Assembly (NCBI RefSeq): GCF_016802725.1
Contig: NC_052665.1
Location: forward strand, 21,952,501 to 22,016,500
DNA length: 64,000 bases
Direction of reading: 5' to 3'
DNA from: Solenopsis invicta
Lineage: Eukaryota; Arthropoda; Insecta; Hymenoptera; Formicidae
Position 1 is the stretch's first letter, and the number at the start of each line of letters is the position of its first letter. Shown in pieces: positions 47,101 through 56,469 of this stretch. The translations under genes and the position numbers were made by a program. The notes beneath the pieces are model-generated. The model had not been told where the DNA came from. It was given only the letters and a program-made list of their open reading frames with translations, and searched no databases.

Positions 47101-48009
47101 AAGTTTAATATCATTTTTCATTTAAATAAAAATAAAATAAATAAAATTTGTACAAATAAAAAAATTACCCGCATCTCCAAATATAGTAGGTATGGCATTT
47201 CCTTTTAGTTTTAAAAAACCATCACGTTGATTTTCCCACATTTTGGGAGCAAAGTGTTCCTATGTATTATAAATGTAATGCCATTATTATTAAAAAATTT
47301 TATATTTATAAAAAATTAAATAACCTCAAAGTCAAGTTCAATGTTATTAAAGCTGTCAATGTTCAATATATTACTTGACACAATGCAGAATGTTTACTAG
47401 GTATCCAATTTTCTCGATTAACATTTTTAATCCAAATTTCACATCTTTCAGGTTCTTTCAAAGGAAAATAGCACATTTTTTTTTTATTTTTCATTGAAGA
47501 ATTTGAACAACCTTTGGCTGCGCAACGAGGCATTTTAAATCCAAGTCACCGTACATTAAGACATATTTTAAAATTAAACATAAACAATACATTATTAGTA
47601 TTTCTACTGATACATGCACTATAAGTTGGAAATTAGCAATGTTAGCAATTATAAATGTATCATTATTTATTGTTATTATTATTATTGTTATAATTATTAT
47701 TTATTATTTTATATAAATAAAATAATTTGCATAAAGACTAAATAAGCATACTCATATTAAACTTTTTTTTTATTTTAGGTATTTATTTATTTATTTTAGG
47801 TATTTTCTTTATTTTCTTTAAACAACCAATGTAAACATACATGAATTCTTAGTGAAATTTATTTTTGTATGTTAATAATCTACATATATACTAAATTGAT
47901 TTAAATATTTTTTGAAAGCGCGCCGAAAGTGTCCTGAACAATATAGCGAATCAAAGCACTAATCAAAAGTTGTCTAAGCGATGTCCAATCTCTTACTTGA
48001 GGATCTCTA
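44066..48009 (-). mobile_element. complete P-type transposon with 8-bp target duplication
   Basis: It is flanked by exact GGACGGCT repeats (44058-44065, 48010-48017). P elements make 8-bp duplications with a GC-rich preference. The inverted termini begin TAGAGATCCTCAAGT and match for about 28 bp with one difference. A perfect 34-bp subterminal inverted repeat lies at 44110-44143 and 47911-47944 (TTTCGGCGCGCTTTCAAA inside). One minus-strand gene, spliced from three exons, fills the middle. Structure, duplication and open reading frame suggest a young and possibly active copy. Confidence 0.92.
44472..47533 (-). CDS. P element transposase (THAP domain, RNase H-like core), 3 exons
   Basis: Exons: 47533-47375, 47259-47169, 47038-44472. 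Introns of 115 and 130 bp run GT..AG and join in frame, giving 938 residues. Residues 1-84 are a THAP DNA-binding domain: C4 and C9, then C52 and H55 brought together by splicing (LCQ/EHF), and the closing AIPTIF at 75-80. 85-205 is an Asn/Asp/Ser-rich linker with repeated NDKS(I/V)SNMD. A coiled-coil segment lies near 215-265. The RNase H-like core has candidate catalytic D364 (LVLDEMS), D454 (TSDMGSANM) and E698 (DCLENLFS). FFFHDCAHALKN (D495) matches the family's DPPHLLK region next to the GTP-binding insert. All key residues are present. AATAAA overlaps the stop. Drosophila P transposase is 751 residues, so the linker accounts for much of the extra length. Starting only at 47114 would lose the THAP domain. 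Confidence 0.88.
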
Positions 48010-48017
48010 GGACGGCT
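47911..48017. repeat. P element right end: subterminal and terminal inverted repeats, target duplication
   Basis: 47911-47944 subterminal repeat. About 47982-48009 terminal repeat. 48010-48017 GGACGGCT. The 380 bp between the THAP exon and this end should hold the promoter. I could not identify a clear TATA box there. Confidence 0.85.
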
Positions 48018-48249
48018 AGCTTGGTGGCGCCGCGGCGGCGCGCGGTAAAGATAAGGTGACACGTCACTGTCTGAATTAGCACGACGGGACAGTCTAGATT
48101 TGCAGCATCATACGTTTTCCAATGTGGAGTGCGGTGCATTAATGAAGTCCTTTTTTGATGTAGCTAGTACAAAAGTCACAACAATCTTAGCCAATCAAAC
48201 GAACTGACTAAGCCAATGGCAACACATTATTGGTTAAATTGCTGGAGTT
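48018..48249. other. GC-rich flank, no gene seen
   Basis: This resumes the sequence interrupted by the P element (GGCGCCGCGGCGGCGCGCGG near 48026-48045 is strongly GC-rich). It is perhaps part of the same older element that begins near 43913. Confidence 0.4.
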
Positions 48250-48420
48250 CCTACACTGGAAAATCAAATGTGTTATTTTAGCTAAAGTTTTTTCTTACAC
48301 ATTTCTTATGTATCGTTCTTATATATCGTTATAAATCATATTATTCACCTCGCAAACGGAAATTGATTTAAATGAATTGACAATAATTTCTAGTGCATTT
48401 TAATTCTACATTCTTGATTA
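48250..48420. repeat. fragment of a repeat also present at 57010-57530
   Basis: AAATCAAATGTGTTATTTTAGCTAAAG, TTCTTACACATTTCTTAT and GCAAACGGAAATTGATT recur inverted at 57060-57110 and 57490-57530. Non-coding. Confidence 0.55.
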
Positions 48421-48933
48421 CAGTATCGGCCAAAATTATATCACCTTTTGATTATTTTTGAGTATAACTTATTTTAAAAGGCACGGATCTTTATTAAATC
48501 ATAATATATTTCGATGATAAGTGTAACTTAGGTAAATAATAACTTTTTATTAAATAATGAAAACAGCAACGTGTAAAAAATTATTTTTATTTGAAATTTC
48601 TAAAATTTGTAAAATTTTAATCATAATTAATTTTCAGTCATAACAAGTATAAATAATGTGGAATATTAAATTTAACGGCTAAAACTAGATTATGATGGTA
48701 AAATTAATGATTGTGACACAAAAAACAAAAAAACAAAAGTGCAACTATAAAAAAAATTAATAAAAAATTTGAAGATTATAGTATATGTTGTCAAATCTCA
48801 TTACACTTTATATACAAGATATATCTTTCATCAAGTGTTTACTATAAAATTTTGAGAGCATTCAATACACTTCGAGTTAAAGTTAAAGTTATACTTCAAA
48901 AATCGAAAAGTGATATAATTTTGGCCGGTACTG
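48421..48933. mobile_element. 513-bp TA-flanked MITE (Tc1/mariner type)
   Basis: Ends CAGTATCGGCCAAAATTATA and, inverted, CAGTACCGGCCAAAATTATA, with TA on both sides (48419-48420, 48934-48935). The inverted similarity continues through ATCAC and beyond. No coding capacity. Confidence 0.8.
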
Positions 48934-49349
48934 TATATGGATAGAAAGAGATTAAATGTGATAAAATTGAATTATTTTTTATTATATTGACATACAGAAA
49001 TAAAACATGATTCTTTTTCGTGGACACAGATATTTGTATGTTAATCTTTTTCTTTAATTACGTTAATTTTCTCTAATAAAATAAATTAACCTTTAGATTA
49101 ATGATTAAAATACATGTTAATGGTCGAAATTTAGTTAATATTTTTCATAATTTGTATAATTGCACTACATTTTTATTTAAAAATGTTGACAAATATTTAA
49201 ATTGTAGTTTTTATTAATACAATAATCTTAATATAGTTTTCCTTACAGTCATCTTGTAGATAATACTAAAGTGTACATTATCGTGCATTTATACATTTAG
49301 TTGATTTATAATTGCTCAAAGTATTGTTTTAATGTTTTAAAAAACAAAA
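48934..49349. other. AT-rich, no gene seen
   Basis: Low-complexity AT-rich DNA between the MITE and the duplicated segment. Confidence 0.5.
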
Positions 49350-49587
49350 ATTTTATGTTTACTATTTTATAATTTACAAGAAAATTATAAATTTGTATAT
49401 TGTTGGAATAATTAAAAACAATTTTGTTTCAATCATATACAAGGTTGAAAATGTTATCTTAAAAAAGTAACGCGTTATCGTTGCCGCTACTTTTTGTAAA
49501 AAGTAACTTATTAACGTTACCGTTATTGATTTAAAAAAATTTTATGTTTACTCTTTTATAATTCACAAAAGAATTATAAATTTGCAT
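49350..49587. repeat. tandemly duplicated segment with GTAACG-type words; second copy split by an insertion
   Basis: AAATTTTATGTTTACT...TATTGTTGGAATAATTAAAAAC...AAAAAGTAACGC occurs at 49350-49537. It occurs again as 49538-49587 plus 52641-52790, interrupted by the 3-kb insertion. The AAAGTAACG/CGTTAC words here and at 52707-52790, 54379-54470 and 54725-54775 resemble the subterminal DNA of insect hAT elements. Confidence 0.6.
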
Positions 49588-49926
49588 TGTTACGTCCAGA
49601 ATTCTCGAAATAAGTCTCTCGGGTCGGTTGGCAGGTAGAGACTTAGAGAAATAATTCGAGCGAGGTAGGAAGGACGGAACAGGCCTAATCTCTCGCACAC
49701 ATGTCTCCGGGCGAGTGCGACGAGTCGAATGCGTCAGGTGAGTCAGAATGTAGGTCAGGTGTCGAGAATGACGACCTATGACTCTCATTCAAACTCTTGC
49801 ATTCGTGTAGTCCTTATTTTGCGTAAACGAATTGAATCGCTTTTACGCGGGATCGGACTAAGTGCAATTTTATCGGAGCGGGAATTAGAGGTGATTGAAA
49901 TAAAGAAAAATGATTGAAATTAAAAA

Positions 49927-49940
49927 TTACAATTTATTTT
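49927..49940 (-). terminator. candidate polyadenylation signal
   Basis: Reading leftward, AAAATAAATTG lies about 235 bp beyond the stop of the 277-codon frame. It is the first canonical AATAAA seen downstream of that frame. Confidence 0.35.
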
Positions 49941-50171
49941 AACATAATAAAAGAAATAACCAATTACAATGATAAGTGATGACTAAAATAATAATTATTA
50001 ATTTGCAAATAACATTTTTGTTAGTAGAGAACATGTATAATAAAAAGACGAAAAATCTTATGATCTTAATAAAAAATGTAATTATAACTTAAATTCTAAT
50101 TGGTTACATTTGTGCTTAACGAGATATAAATGTGCGTGTGTGGGTGTATATTGTGATCAGGGGATTCTTAG

Positions 50172-51005
50172 CTATCCAGGTAGGCTTTGAAGCGAGTCGA
50201 AGATTTCTTCCAATTCATTGACTACTCTTCGATTCGTTTCGAAATTTTCGTTTACTATATTCTCTATTTGTTCGGGAGTAAATAATGAGTAGGAATGCGG
50301 GTTTTCTTGAGGAAACTCTAACGCGGGGGAGTATGGATCTTCCGGGGGTCTTCGAACAGGTGAATCGAGATTACGATAAAAAAAATCGGGGAAAGGTGTA
50401 GGAGGAAAGTCGGTAGGAGAAAAGGTTGAATCCCGAGGAGATGCTAAAGGCTCTGCAAAGGGATCGAAGGTAGAAGAAGGTGACCCTGGTGATTGTTTAG
50501 AATCTGTTTCTACAGGAAATCCAGGGGAGTAAGAGGGGGAGGGATAACGACAGGGGGAAAGAGACAATGATTCGGGGGACGGATTTGAGACTGGTGGAGA
50601 TGAATCGGTCGGTTCGTCGGGAGTTCTTAAATTAATTAAAGCGTTAGGCAAAACAGAAATTTTTCCTCGCTGATTGTGTAATTTTCCGTAGAGCGATAAC
50701 GATGCGCCAAGCTTCCGGAGCTTTTTATTTCGACGATTCCGACAGTTCTTAATGGCTCTTCGAGATTTATGTTCAGGGACTCGCTTACGCACTAAAATGA
50801 ATTTGAGAATTAAGGCTACGTTCTCTCTTTCTAATAAAGGGAAATAAAATTTATATTGTAACCTCTTGAAAGGAGAAAGAAAAAAGTTTGAATTAATAAA
50901 AGGAATGGAATTCTTCGTTTCCACTGGAAGCAAAGAAAGTTGTGAATTCAATCGAACGAGAGTTCGATTGTGTCCAGCAGGGAATAAGGAGAGTCGCGGA
51001 CCCAA
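50172..51005 (-). CDS. unknown protein with basic and Pro/Ser-rich regions (277 codons)
   Basis: I do not recognise it. The first about 30 codons come from the last minisatellite units, so the true exon may begin nearer 50926, where CTTTGCTTCCAG looks like a splice acceptor. Beyond that lie a hydrophobic/basic segment (about 30-75), a Lys/Arg cluster (KSRRAIKNCRNRRNKKLRK, about 78-96) and a long Pro/Ser/Thr-rich region (about 130-245). An acidic, probably helical C-terminus (QIENIVNENFETNRRVV, DSLQSLPG) ends it. Composition is much less AT-rich than the surroundings, which supports coding. A Gag-like or accessory protein of a retroelement is possible. No motif proves it. Confidence 0.5.
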   Translation of the reverse strand: MGPRLSLFPAGHNRTLVRLNSQLSLLPVETKNSIPFINSNFFLSPFKRLQYKFYFPLLERENVALILKFILVRKRVPEHKSRRAIKNCRNRRNKKLRKLGASLSLYGKLHNQRGKISVLPNALINLRTPDEPTDSSPPVSNPSPESLSLSPCRYPSPSYSPGFPVETDSKQSPGSPSSTFDPFAEPLASPRDSTFSPTDFPPTPFPDFFYRNLDSPVRRPPEDPYSPALEFPQENPHSYSLFTPEQIENIVNENFETNRRVVNELEEIFDSLQSLPG

Positions 51006-51890
51006 TCGAAAGAGCTCGATTGTATCCTACGGGAAATAAAGAGAGTCGCGGACTCAATCGAAAGAGCTCGATTGTATCCTGCGGGAAATAAAGAGAGTCG
51101 CGGACCCAATCGAAAGAGAGAGAGAGTTCGATTGTATCCTGCGGGAAATAAAGAGAGTCGCGGACTCAATCGAAAGAGCTCGATTGTATCCTGCGGGAAA
51201 TAAAGAGAGTCGCGGACTCAATCAAAAGAGCTCGATTGTATCCTGCGGGAAATAAAAAGAGTCGCGGACTCAATCGAAAGAGCTCGATTGTATCCTGCGG
51301 GAAATAAAGAAAGTCGCGGACTCAATCGGAAGAACGCGATTGTATCCTGCGGGAAATAAAGAGAGTCGCGGACTCAATCGAAAGAGCTCGATTATATCCT
51401 GCGGGAAATAAAGAGAGTCGCGGACTCAATCAAAAGAGCTCGATTGTATCCTGCGGGAAATAAAAAGAGTCGCGGACTCAATCGAAAGAGCTCGATTGTA
51501 TCCTGCGGGAAATAAAGAAAGTCGCGGACTCAATCGAAAGAACTCGATTGTATCCTGCGGGAAATAAAGAGAGTCGCGGACTCAATCAAAAGAGCTCGAT
51601 TGTATCCTGCGGGAAATAAAAAGAGTCGCGGACTCAATCGAAAGAGCTCGATTGTATCCTGCGGGAAATAAAGAAAGTCGCGGACTCAATCGAAAGAACT
51701 CGATTGTATCCTGCGGGAAATAAAGAGAGTCGCGGACTCAATCGAAAGAGCTCGATTATATCCTGCGGGAAATAAAGAGAGTCGCGGACTCAATCGAAAG
51801 AACTCGATTGTATCCTGCGGGAAATAAAGAGAGTCGCGGACTCAATCGAAAGAACTCGATTGTATCCTGCGGGAAATAAAGAGAGTAATA
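50948..51890. repeat. 53-bp minisatellite, about 18 units
   Basis: The unit on the plus strand is GAGCTCGATTGTATCCTGCG followed by GGAAATAAAGAGAGTCGCGG and ACTCAATCGAAAG. Unit variants (AAAAAGAG, AAAGAAAG, AAAGAGAG) recur in a fixed order, showing higher-order duplication of blocks of 3-4 units. 53 is not a multiple of 3, so no reading frame can run through it. On the minus strand each unit holds CTTTATTTCCCGCAG, a good splice-acceptor sequence. Confidence 0.92.
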
Positions 51891-52075
51891 GAGGGAGGAA
51901 AGGAAGCGTGGTGAAATAATATTGGATATATGAGTGTTTTGAAAAGTATAATAAATATCTTACTAGAGAGAGAAGGTAGTCTTATGAAAAATAGAAAAAA
52001 AAATAATGGTCGGCTAAGACTTACTGTTGGATGAAATTAGTGAAGGTGCGAACGATTTGGCGGAGTGGATTCAGC

Positions 52076-52303
52076 TTACAACGGCGGACGGCTGGTCGAC
52101 GGTTGGCACTCAGAGTGTTCGGAGGTTGAAAAGAACTTATTGATTAATTCTCGCAATGCCGCGTCAAATTTAAGTACGATAAATACGAATCCGAACGTCA
52201 CAAACTCGGACATATAATGCCACGGAATGTGCGACGGATCGAACTGGAGTAAATCGCGAATGAAAAATGAGCGATTGAGCAGAATGAAAAAAAGATGCGG
52301 CAA
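52076..52303 (-). CDS. small unknown ORF downstream of a TATA box (75 codons)
   Basis: The ATG at 52303 lies about 60 bases after TATAAAA (52367-52361), where a first exon would be expected. The product has a hydrophobic middle (FVTFGFVFIVLKF) and an Ser/Pro-rich end (QPSTSRPPL). Its last codons CCGTTGTAAG include a GTAAGC donor-like site, so it could be spliced to an acceptor in the minisatellite or at 50926. Not recognised. Confidence 0.3.
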   Translation of the reverse strand: MPHLFFILLNRSFFIRDLLQFDPSHIPWHYMSEFVTFGFVFIVLKFDAALRELINKFFSTSEHSECQPSTSRPPL

Positions 52304-52360
52304 GTGCTCGTAAATGACTGTAAATGACTGTAAGTGCTCGCGGGCTCCGGAGCTCCTTCC

Positions 52361-52367
52361 TTTTATA
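52361..52367 (-). promoter_or_regulatory. TATA box of the minus-strand unit
   Basis: GGTATAAAAGG on the minus strand, in a GC-rich setting, about 60 bases before the ATG at 52303. Imperfect tandem CTGTAAATGA units follow at the expected start site. Confidence 0.5.
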
Positions 52368-52790
52368 CCTGATTCTGCCTATGATTTCTATGGGGTTTTA
52401 ATCCGCAGGTGTACTGTCTCTTATTATTGCCCGCGCGCTACCTATTAATTGCGCGACAAGTGTTTCGTGTCGATGGGGTCAATCATCCGCCAAAATCGGC
52501 ACGTGTCAAGGGTAGACCAGCCGTATTGACTCGACTTTAGCATATCTGCGCGGTTAAGATAGATCATCTTTTCGAAATTTTCGGTTGCTTGGCTGCATTG
52601 ATTTCGAAAGAAAAGAATTGTTACTCCGCAGGACGTAACAGCATATTGTTGGAATAATTAAAAACTATTTTGTTTTAATTATATCCAAGGTTGAGAACTT
52701 CACCTTAAAAAAGTAACGCAACCGTTACCGTTACTTGGAAAGTAACGATTCGTTACTTTTTCATTACTTTTTGGTGATGTTAAAGTAGGA

Positions 52791-53069
52791 ATCCTTTGAC
52801 ATAAAAAAAATTTATTTAATGCGTGATAAAAAGAAACATTTCATGTTTCTTTTTACAAAATTCACACATGGGGACATAAATACTTTCCTATGTCTTTTCA
52901 TGTCTTTATCTCTTCTTTTTTATGTGGTCTTCGATATACATGCAACTTCAAATGTTAAAGCATTTATAGCCGATATTCATAGTCAATTTTTATTTCAAAA
53001 TCATTTTAAGTAATATCTTAAGATGTTGATATGTTTCTCTGATTACTTGATGGCATCTTAAGATGGTAC
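52791..53069. other. no gene seen
   Basis: A 64-codon frame (52819-53013) has no recognisable features. The end belongs to the palindromic repeat that begins near 52966. Confidence 0.4.
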
Positions 53070-53930
53070 TTAAGAGGGAAATCTAGTGTAAACAGTCGTT
53101 TTTTCTCGATTTTTAGAAAAACATATGACAAAATTTATTGAATGTAGACAAAGTAGACGATATTTACTAAAAAATTTTGTTGGTGTTGAAAAATTTTAAA
53201 ATGGCGGCGCAGCAGCTGCTTGAAGTTGGCTCCTTGAATTTGCGCCAGTCTACGCCAAGGTCACACATTTAATGTAAAACAAAAATTTCAAAAAAATTTT
53301 GTTAGTTTATGTAAAAACGCACAGCATATATCTAAATAATTTTAAAAATTCATAAAATTGCAAAAACGATATAAACAAAAAAGCACTTTAAACAAATGTT
53401 AATAATTATTGTTTAAAGCAAAATATTAATGATCGGATAGATATATGCTGGGACTAGAGCACGTATTATGGAATTTTTTGCAATGGATTCCGATTGGAAT
53501 TATTCCGTTTTCCCTAGAAAACACAATAAAATTTTAGAGAAAAACGGAATAATTCCGATCGAAATCGATTCCGAACAAATACATAATACATGCTCAGATA
53601 GTTGAAGAATGAGCACGTAAAATTTAAAGGTAATCGGTCAAGTAGTTTTTGAGTTACATAGGCCGGCGCGCAAAATTTAGCGTTTCGAGGAAAAAGCATT
53701 TAAAGTTGTATACCTACCTACACGCTCTGGCTGCTGAGGCTGACTCACCTTACTTTGAAATTAACACAAAAAGAAGTCTCTTATAATTTTCTAATTTTTT
53801 TTTTTTCCTTGATACTTTCCTAACAATTTTAGCAAAAAACAGAAAACGTGAAACAAATCAATTTTACACTAGGTTCCCCCTTTAAGAGAATCTTAAATAC
53901 AAGAATCGACTATGAATATCGATCATAGAC
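52966..53930. mobile_element. palindromic MITE ending CGATATTCATAG (copy 2), split by a TTAA element
   Basis: GCCGATATTCATAGTC (52969) pairs with GACTATGAATATCGAT near 53908-53924. CATCTTAAGATG words lie inward. Copy 1 is at 9817-9955. The element 53074-53881 is inserted in it. Confidence 0.5.
53074..53881. mobile_element. 808-bp non-autonomous element at TTAA
   Basis: GAGGGAAATCTAGTGTAAA at the left and, inverted, AGGGGGAACCTAGTGTAAA at the right, with TTAA on both outer sides (53070-53073, 53882-53885). TTAA duplication is shared by piggyBac and Kolobok. The ends alone do not decide. No transposase. The interior is AT-rich with one GC-rich patch (53200-53265). Confidence 0.7.
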
Positions 53931-54926
53931 AATTGCTACGTTCAATTACTTCAATTCGACTGTTCGAACTAGGCCGAAGAGTGGGGGGAGTGCTGCCAAC
54001 CATTCCTCCCACGCTACGCGCGGAATGCAAAAGGTGCCCGTACTAGGGGTCGATTGTATATCATATAACTAGAGTAAAAATTACAAAAGTGAGCAAATTT
54101 ACTGGTGTTCACCAATAAAATTATAAATACTCTAGTAAATTTGTTCACTTTTGTAATTTTCATTCTAATTACATGATACATAATAGATCCCCTGGTATCG
54201 CTGGCGCGATGTATGAAAAAACAAGTTAGTTGTATCATGTAACTAGAATGAACATTACAAAAATGAACAAATTTTGTAATGCCGAGTTTTGTAAAGCGCA
54301 TGTTGGTCACCAAATGTAAGACGATCATAAAATGATGGATCATACGTTTTATCAAACATAGGTACTGCCAGCTAAAGTAATGATAAAGTAACGGCTAAAT
54401 TCGTTATTGTAAAAATGTAACGACGTTACCGTTATCGTTACAGACATAAAAATGTAACGCACGTTACCGTAAAAAAGTTGTCGAGTGTTTGACGGGATGG
54501 AGAGATTGATTCAGATAACAGACGAATTACGTTAGAATACTTTATTGCGCTCGAATCTGATACAGCATACGGTGCCCTTCGCTTGTATTTTATGTGTCTC
54601 GAGTCTCGAGAGAGTCTCTGACTCACTGCATGCCCTCGTAACGCCGGGGCCTGAACGCTACTAGCGCCACTAACGACTCCCTGTCGCTCCTAACTAGCAC
54701 CCCGGTCGGTATCAATTGGCCGGAACAAAAGTAACAAAAACGGTAACGGCGTTACAAGTGACGCATTACTTCCCAATCTTGATCATATATTACATATTAA
54801 AAAATGGATTTATGAACCACAAAATTTTCTTTTAATAAAAAAGAATGACTTAATTTTTTTTTCAATCCTGTATTATAGCCAAAAATGGACTTTTAAACCA
54901 TTTTTGGATTGGAAGAGTAGCAATTG
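53931..54926. other. repeat-rich, no gene; hAT-like words and a GC-rich block
   Basis: Three related units, one inverted, of GTATCATGTAACTAGAATGA / ATTACAAAAGTGA lie at 54054-54290. GTAACG/CGTTAC words at 54379-54470 and 54725-54775 enclose a GC-richer block (about 54475-54720) that could be a solo LTR or other insertion. The sequence then ends in GGGAAGTAATGCG (reading leftward near 54775), similar to hAT ends. Confidence 0.4.
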
Positions 54927-56467
54927 CCCTAGTAGCACAGTACATTGGCTTTACATTGGTTAACATTGGCAAAACATTGGTTACGTTGGGAGTACATTGG
55001 CCAATATTTCCCAATAAAGAGCCAATATTGGTCATAGAATCAATTGCACATGTACTTGTAATATTGCTCGCCAATTAATAAACAATATTGCATTTACATT
55101 GGAGGTGCATTGGCCAAGATTTGCCAATGTAAAGCGAATATTGTTTATTAAAGAAATGGCAATGTACTGCCAATATTACGAGTCAACAATTTTACAATAT
55201 TGCTCTTACATTGGAGGTGCATTGGCCAAAATTTGCCAATGTAAAGCGAATATTGTTTATTAAGGAAATAGTAATGTACTGCCAATATTACGAGTCAACA
55301 ATTGTACAATATTGCACTTACATTGGAGGTGCATTGGCCAGGATTTGCCAATGTAAAGCGAATATTGTTTATTGAAGAAACGGTAATGTACTGCCAATAT
55401 TACGAGTCAACAATTGTACAATATTGCAATTACATTAGAAGGTCATTGGCCAATATTTGCCAATCAAAAGCGAATATCGTTTTTTAAAGAAACGGTAATG
55501 TGCTGCCAATGTTACGAGTTAACAATGGTACAATATTGCACTTATATTGGAAGTGCATTATTGGTCAAGATTTCCAAATCTAAAACGAATATTGGTTATA
55601 AAAGAAATATTAATGTGCTGTCAATGTTACGAGTCAATAATTGTATTGTAAATATTATCAATAAACGAAATAGGTCCATAAATAAAGAAACCTCAATCTA
55701 CATTCCAATGAGCAAATAATATTTTTCAATTGTTTAAAAAAAATTTTTTTAATAAAAATTTTTTATAAAAATTTTTTATATTTAATTTGTATTATATTGA
55801 CATATATTTTCTAATTGCATTCTTACTCAAACAAATAACAGAAAAGTTATTCCAGATACTATTCCGCATTTGTGAAATTAGTAAAAAAACTATAATTTTA
55901 TATTTGTTTATATAAATAATGTGCTTTAATTATACATATTCCATTTTTTTGATAACGTATATTGACCTGATCTACCAGTTATATACAAGTATCAGCATAA
56001 AGCTTTCACAGGTCATCACGAAGGATCAGTTCGCAGCGATCACACAGGTCAAACAACGTTCACCGGAGTCGCGACTTGGAGGGGTGACCGCTTGGGTTAA
56101 AAAAAAAATTGGACTAATATTGGTTAAAGTGTCAACCTTCTAATATTGGACCAATGTTGAAAACCCAATGCACAACCAATATATAATATCGTATTTTTTT
56201 TCTTTTCAATATTGGTTAAATAAGGGTCGATATCATACTTTGCAATATTCGACCAATATTGAAAATCAATTTACATCCAATAGATAATATTGGGTTGACA
56301 TGATTTTTCAATATTGGACCAATATTGCAACTTCAAGATTGGTTAAATAAGAGTCGATATCATACTCTGCAATATTGGACCAATACTGAAAATCAATTCA
56401 CACCCAATATAGAATATTGGGTTTACATTATTTCCCAATATTGAACCAATATTTTGTGCTAGTAGGG
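54927..56467. mobile_element. element E3: CCCTAGTAGCACA...GGG transposon with CCAATATTGG arms
   Basis: CCCTAGTAGCACAGTACATT at the left and, inverted, CCCTACTAGCACAAAATATT at the right, with TG on both sides (54925-54926, 56468-56469). The arms (54927-55640 and 56100-56467) are filled with ACATTGG, GCCAATATT, CCAATATTGG and TTGGTTAAAT words. In the left arm they form about five tandem units of about 118 bp. The middle is AT-rich and non-coding. Frames at 55302-55719 come from the tandem units. Confidence 0.8.
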
Positions 56468-56469
56468 TG

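Larger units (their letters stand above)
49588..52640 (-). mobile_element. 3,053-bp TGTTACGTCC...GGACGTAACA insertion with a minus-strand gene-like unit
   Basis: It interrupts an older repeat whose intact copy lies next to it, so the boundaries are firm. The flanking direct repeat is GCAT (49584-49587, 52641-52644), and the ends are the 10-bp inverted repeat TGTTACGTCC. TG...CA ends with a 4-bp duplication fit a very long solo LTR of a gypsy-type element. A TIR transposon is the alternative. On the minus strand it holds a TATA box (52367-52361), a 75-codon frame, an 18-unit minisatellite, a 277-codon frame and an AATAAA near 49930. No transposase, integrase or reverse transcriptase is seen. 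Confidence 0.65.

Noticed and set aside
50948..51890. CRISPR-like regular repeat array
   Set aside because: Units are contiguous 53-bp tandem repeats without spacers, in eukaryotic DNA. It is a minisatellite.
55302..55719. Two overlapping open frames with similar products
   Set aside because: They arise from the 118-bp tandem units of the arm of element E3.
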